Under the pieces are notes generated by a model. The model was not told where the DNA came from and searched no databases. It saw only the letters and a program-made list of their open reading frames with translations. 64,000 bases of DNA from the NCBI GenBank assembly GCA_033675265.1, contig JAUJYZ010001385.1:62001-126000 (forward strand), in the 5' to 3' direction. This document shows positions 61,894 through 64,000 of the stretch, piece after piece (position 1 is the stretch's first letter; the number at the start of each line of letters is the position of its first letter). Source of the stretch: Actinostola sp. cb2023 (lineage: Eukaryota > Cnidaria > Anthozoa > Actiniaria > Actinostolidae). The translations under genes and the position numbers were made by a program.

Positions 61894-62033
61894 AAGGCTC
61901 TGGGATAAATGCAATAGGTAGTGGGTAGTGATGCCGAAGTAACTTGGATCAGAACTACTCATCGTCAACGGAACTTTTTAGATAAATTCATTGGATGACT
62001 AGGGAATTCCACGTTCAATTTCACGAGAATTTA

Positions 62034-62222
62034 GAATTGGTTCATGCTTAGCGTGCGTCTATCGAGTTATGGATGCACGCGGGAAGTTTGGAGAGCACGA
62101 GAGAAGCGTAAGAGTTGCTCGAGGCGCAGCGGAGAGCAACTCTAGCTGCTCGAGTGCTCTCCAAACTTCCCAAGTGCATCCATAACTCGATAGACGCACA
62201 GCTAAAAGCATGAACCAATTCT
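62034..62222. mobile_element. Foldback MITE of about 190 bp
   Basis: GAATTGGTTCATGCTTAGCG...TGCGTCTATCGAGTTATGG pairs with its inverse at 62171-62222. Inner arms GGAAGTTTGGAGAGCAC and AGAGTTGCTC also pair. A piece of the same family, CATCGAGTTATGGATGCAC, lies at 62564-62582. Confidence 0.9.
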
Positions 62223-62514
62223 TTTATAACATAGGGACAATAAGGAATGACGAGAAACAAAATTTTCATTGCGATTGAATGTTAAATTCTCTAATACGAC
62301 GTGTTCATATTTTACTGAAACAAACGACGTTTTTCCGATAAAAATTTGGAAAGTTAGGAAAACCTTAATATTGTTCTCCATTTTCGTATTTAACTTTGAT
62401 TTTTGCCCTGCAGTGAGACTCGCTAAGGAAAAGTTTCTTCGTCGCGTGGTGAAAACATTTGCACACGTCATTTGCACACGTCATTTGCACACGTCTTATT
62501 ATAGTAAAGACCAT

Positions 62515-62545
62515 TGATCGATCGATCGATTGATTGATTGATTTG
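62515..62545. repeat. GATC/GATT microsatellite
   Basis: ATCGATCGATCGATTGATTG tetranucleotide run. Upstream at 62457-62497, three units of TTTGCACACGTCA(T). Confidence 0.85.
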
Positions 62546-62609
62546 ATTAAGCACTGACGTGCACCATCGAGTTATGGATGCACTCTCGCGCTAATGAATT
62601 TGTATATGA

Positions 62610-62766
62610 AATACCACAGTTCGAGAAGAATTAATGAAAAATACCACGCGTATTTGATGAAAGTGGCTTAATACCAAGAGTGCGTAGCACGAGTGGTATT
62701 AAGCCACTTTCATCAAATACAAGTGGTATTTTTCATTAATTCTTCGAGAACTAAGTGGTATTTCCT
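62610..62766. mobile_element. Foldback repeat with ATACCAC words
   Basis: GAAATACCACAGTTCGAGAA / TTCTCGAACTAAGTGGTATT-type outer arms and AAAGTGGCTTAATACCA / TGGTATTAAGCCACTTT inner arms. Related GTGGTAT words occur near 12198. Confidence 0.75.
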
Positions 62767-63578
62767 ATTAATAACACACCTACAAAAAAATATGAGTTTC
62801 TTTATAGTAGCAAAACACAATCATTACATAGTAGCAAATCGCGTGTAACGCAATCACAACCACAAATAATAAAATAGCACGTGCAATTTTCTTAATACCG
62901 TGCAATTAATTAATTGCGTGCACGGTGTTAAGAAAAAATCACAGTGAATCAGCCAATCAGAAACGAGTGTTTTTTGTAGGAGGTGTATTATTAGCACGGA
63001 AATTTGAAAATCCGCCATTTTGTTACTAAATATACCACAAAATGGCGAAAATTGCATATTTCAAAAATTCATATCTTTGGATTGAATAATGATATCTGAG
63101 ATTGTTTTTCAGTGATATCTTTAATATTTAGTGTTCTTTCGATTGCAACAATCACATTGGTGTATTTGTGAATTTCGAAATTTATTGGCATGTTCTAGCA
63201 AGTCCGACTCAGCGCGAGTTTAGATTGAGCTATGGGACTCTAAAGAATAACTGTCATCTTTCTCGGGAAAAATATGTGAGAAAACCAATCGATTTCCACT
63301 GCTCACCACAAATCAAAGATGGCGTCATTTTATGATCACTGACACTTTGCCGTTAATAAACTTATCTCACATTCTTCTCAGTAAGAAATGTGTTTGTTTC
63401 TCTTCTGTAGTATACATGTATACAATAATTCTGTTCTGGTCGTTTTTTTTTTGTATGCGCGAAAACGTCCTTTAATCTTCAAAGGACAATAGTTTCGTGA
63501 CTTCAAAACTACAGCCAAATATGGCTATAACCATGTTTAATTAGGCTTAATTTAATTTAATTTCATCCATTTTCACTG
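62767..63578. other. Gene-free stretch with a small palindrome
   Basis: CTTAATACCGTGCAATTAAT pairs with ATTGCGTGCACGGTGTTAAG (62891-62932). Otherwise nothing recognised. Confidence 0.45.
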
Positions 63579-63834
63579 TACAGCGATTTGCAAAAATTCT
63601 GTAAAAGCAATATATATCAATATATCGGGTGCATTGTGGGTAATTTTCATCATAAAATGGCTGAATAAGCCCTCTAAAGTTCACATTTTTCGATTGTTTT
63701 TTCACTTACATACTACAAATGTTAATTGGGTTTAGATTCAGGTTTAATAATAGCTAAAATCAAAGAATTAGGATTATGCAAATTACTATATATCGATCGA
63801 TTAGGATTTTACAGAATTTTTGCAAATCGCTGTA
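63579..63834. mobile_element. MITE with TTTGCAAAAATTCTG ends, copy 3
   Basis: TACAGCGATTTGCAAAAATT and AATTTTTGCAAATCGCTGTA, perfect inverted ends with TA. Inside, ATATATCAATATATCGGGTG and GGGTAATTTTC as in copy 1. Confidence 0.85.
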
Positions 63835-64000
63835 TGTACAAACGTATGAATATACAAATGAATATTTCATGTCCTCTACTTGTGTAATATAACTACTTTC
63901 AACAAAAACATGTCGTGAAACATTATGAGAAAAGTTGGTCTTATTTGTGACTGACAAGCTTCATTTATTCTTTACACTTTATTGGCTTCAAGAATCCATT
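63835..64000. other. Window end, nothing recognised
   Basis: AT-rich, no feature seen. Confidence 0.4.

Overview
This window looks like intron-rich, AT-rich genomic DNA from a marine invertebrate. A cnidarian is my best guess, from memory of similar repeat families in anthozoan genomes; no marker gene proves it. GT-AG introns, transposon superfamilies confined to eukaryotes and a LINE tail exclude a prokaryote or virus. I recognise no ordinary host gene. Nearly everything that can be named is mobile DNA, much of it nested.

1-5.7 kb: a 2A-peptide ORF (102-1805, minus) ending in a cysteine-protease-like domain fragment, then unrecognised DNA with a pair of inverted fragments.

5.7-17.6 kb: an 11.9 kb P-superfamily DNA transposon with about 600 bp inverted terminal repeats and an 8 bp target duplication. 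It carries an eight-exon P/THAP9-type transposase on the plus strand and an intact five-exon PIF1-type helicase of about 963 residues on the minus strand. The two genes face each other, each starting just inside a terminal repeat. The element sits in an older helix-turn-helix transposase remnant.

17.9-31.8 kb: a graveyard of a LINE 3' end, RecQ-like and THAP exons, a 21 bp minisatellite, PIF/Harbinger fragments, a KDZ-type CxC zinc region, a broken copy of the 38-43 kb gene family, and a Harbinger transposase.

31.9-36.5 kb: two nearly identical foldback elements flank an intact Tc1/mariner transposase (DD34E) and a frameshifted HUH/superfamily-3 Rep gene with a hairpin beside it.

36.7-43.5 kb: a 6.8 kb element with long inverted terminal repeats and a probable 10 bp target duplication. 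Its large ORF joins a transposase-like region, a RING finger, a Q/P/S-rich repeat tract and a C-terminal domain related to the one after the 2A peptide at 402-425.

43.5-64 kb: palindromes, minisatellites and MITEs, a 4 kb inverted-repeat element holding a decayed PIN/XPG-like gene and five tandem tRNA-derived units, then mostly gene-free DNA. The genes do not form a pathway; each appears to serve, or once served, the movement of its own element.
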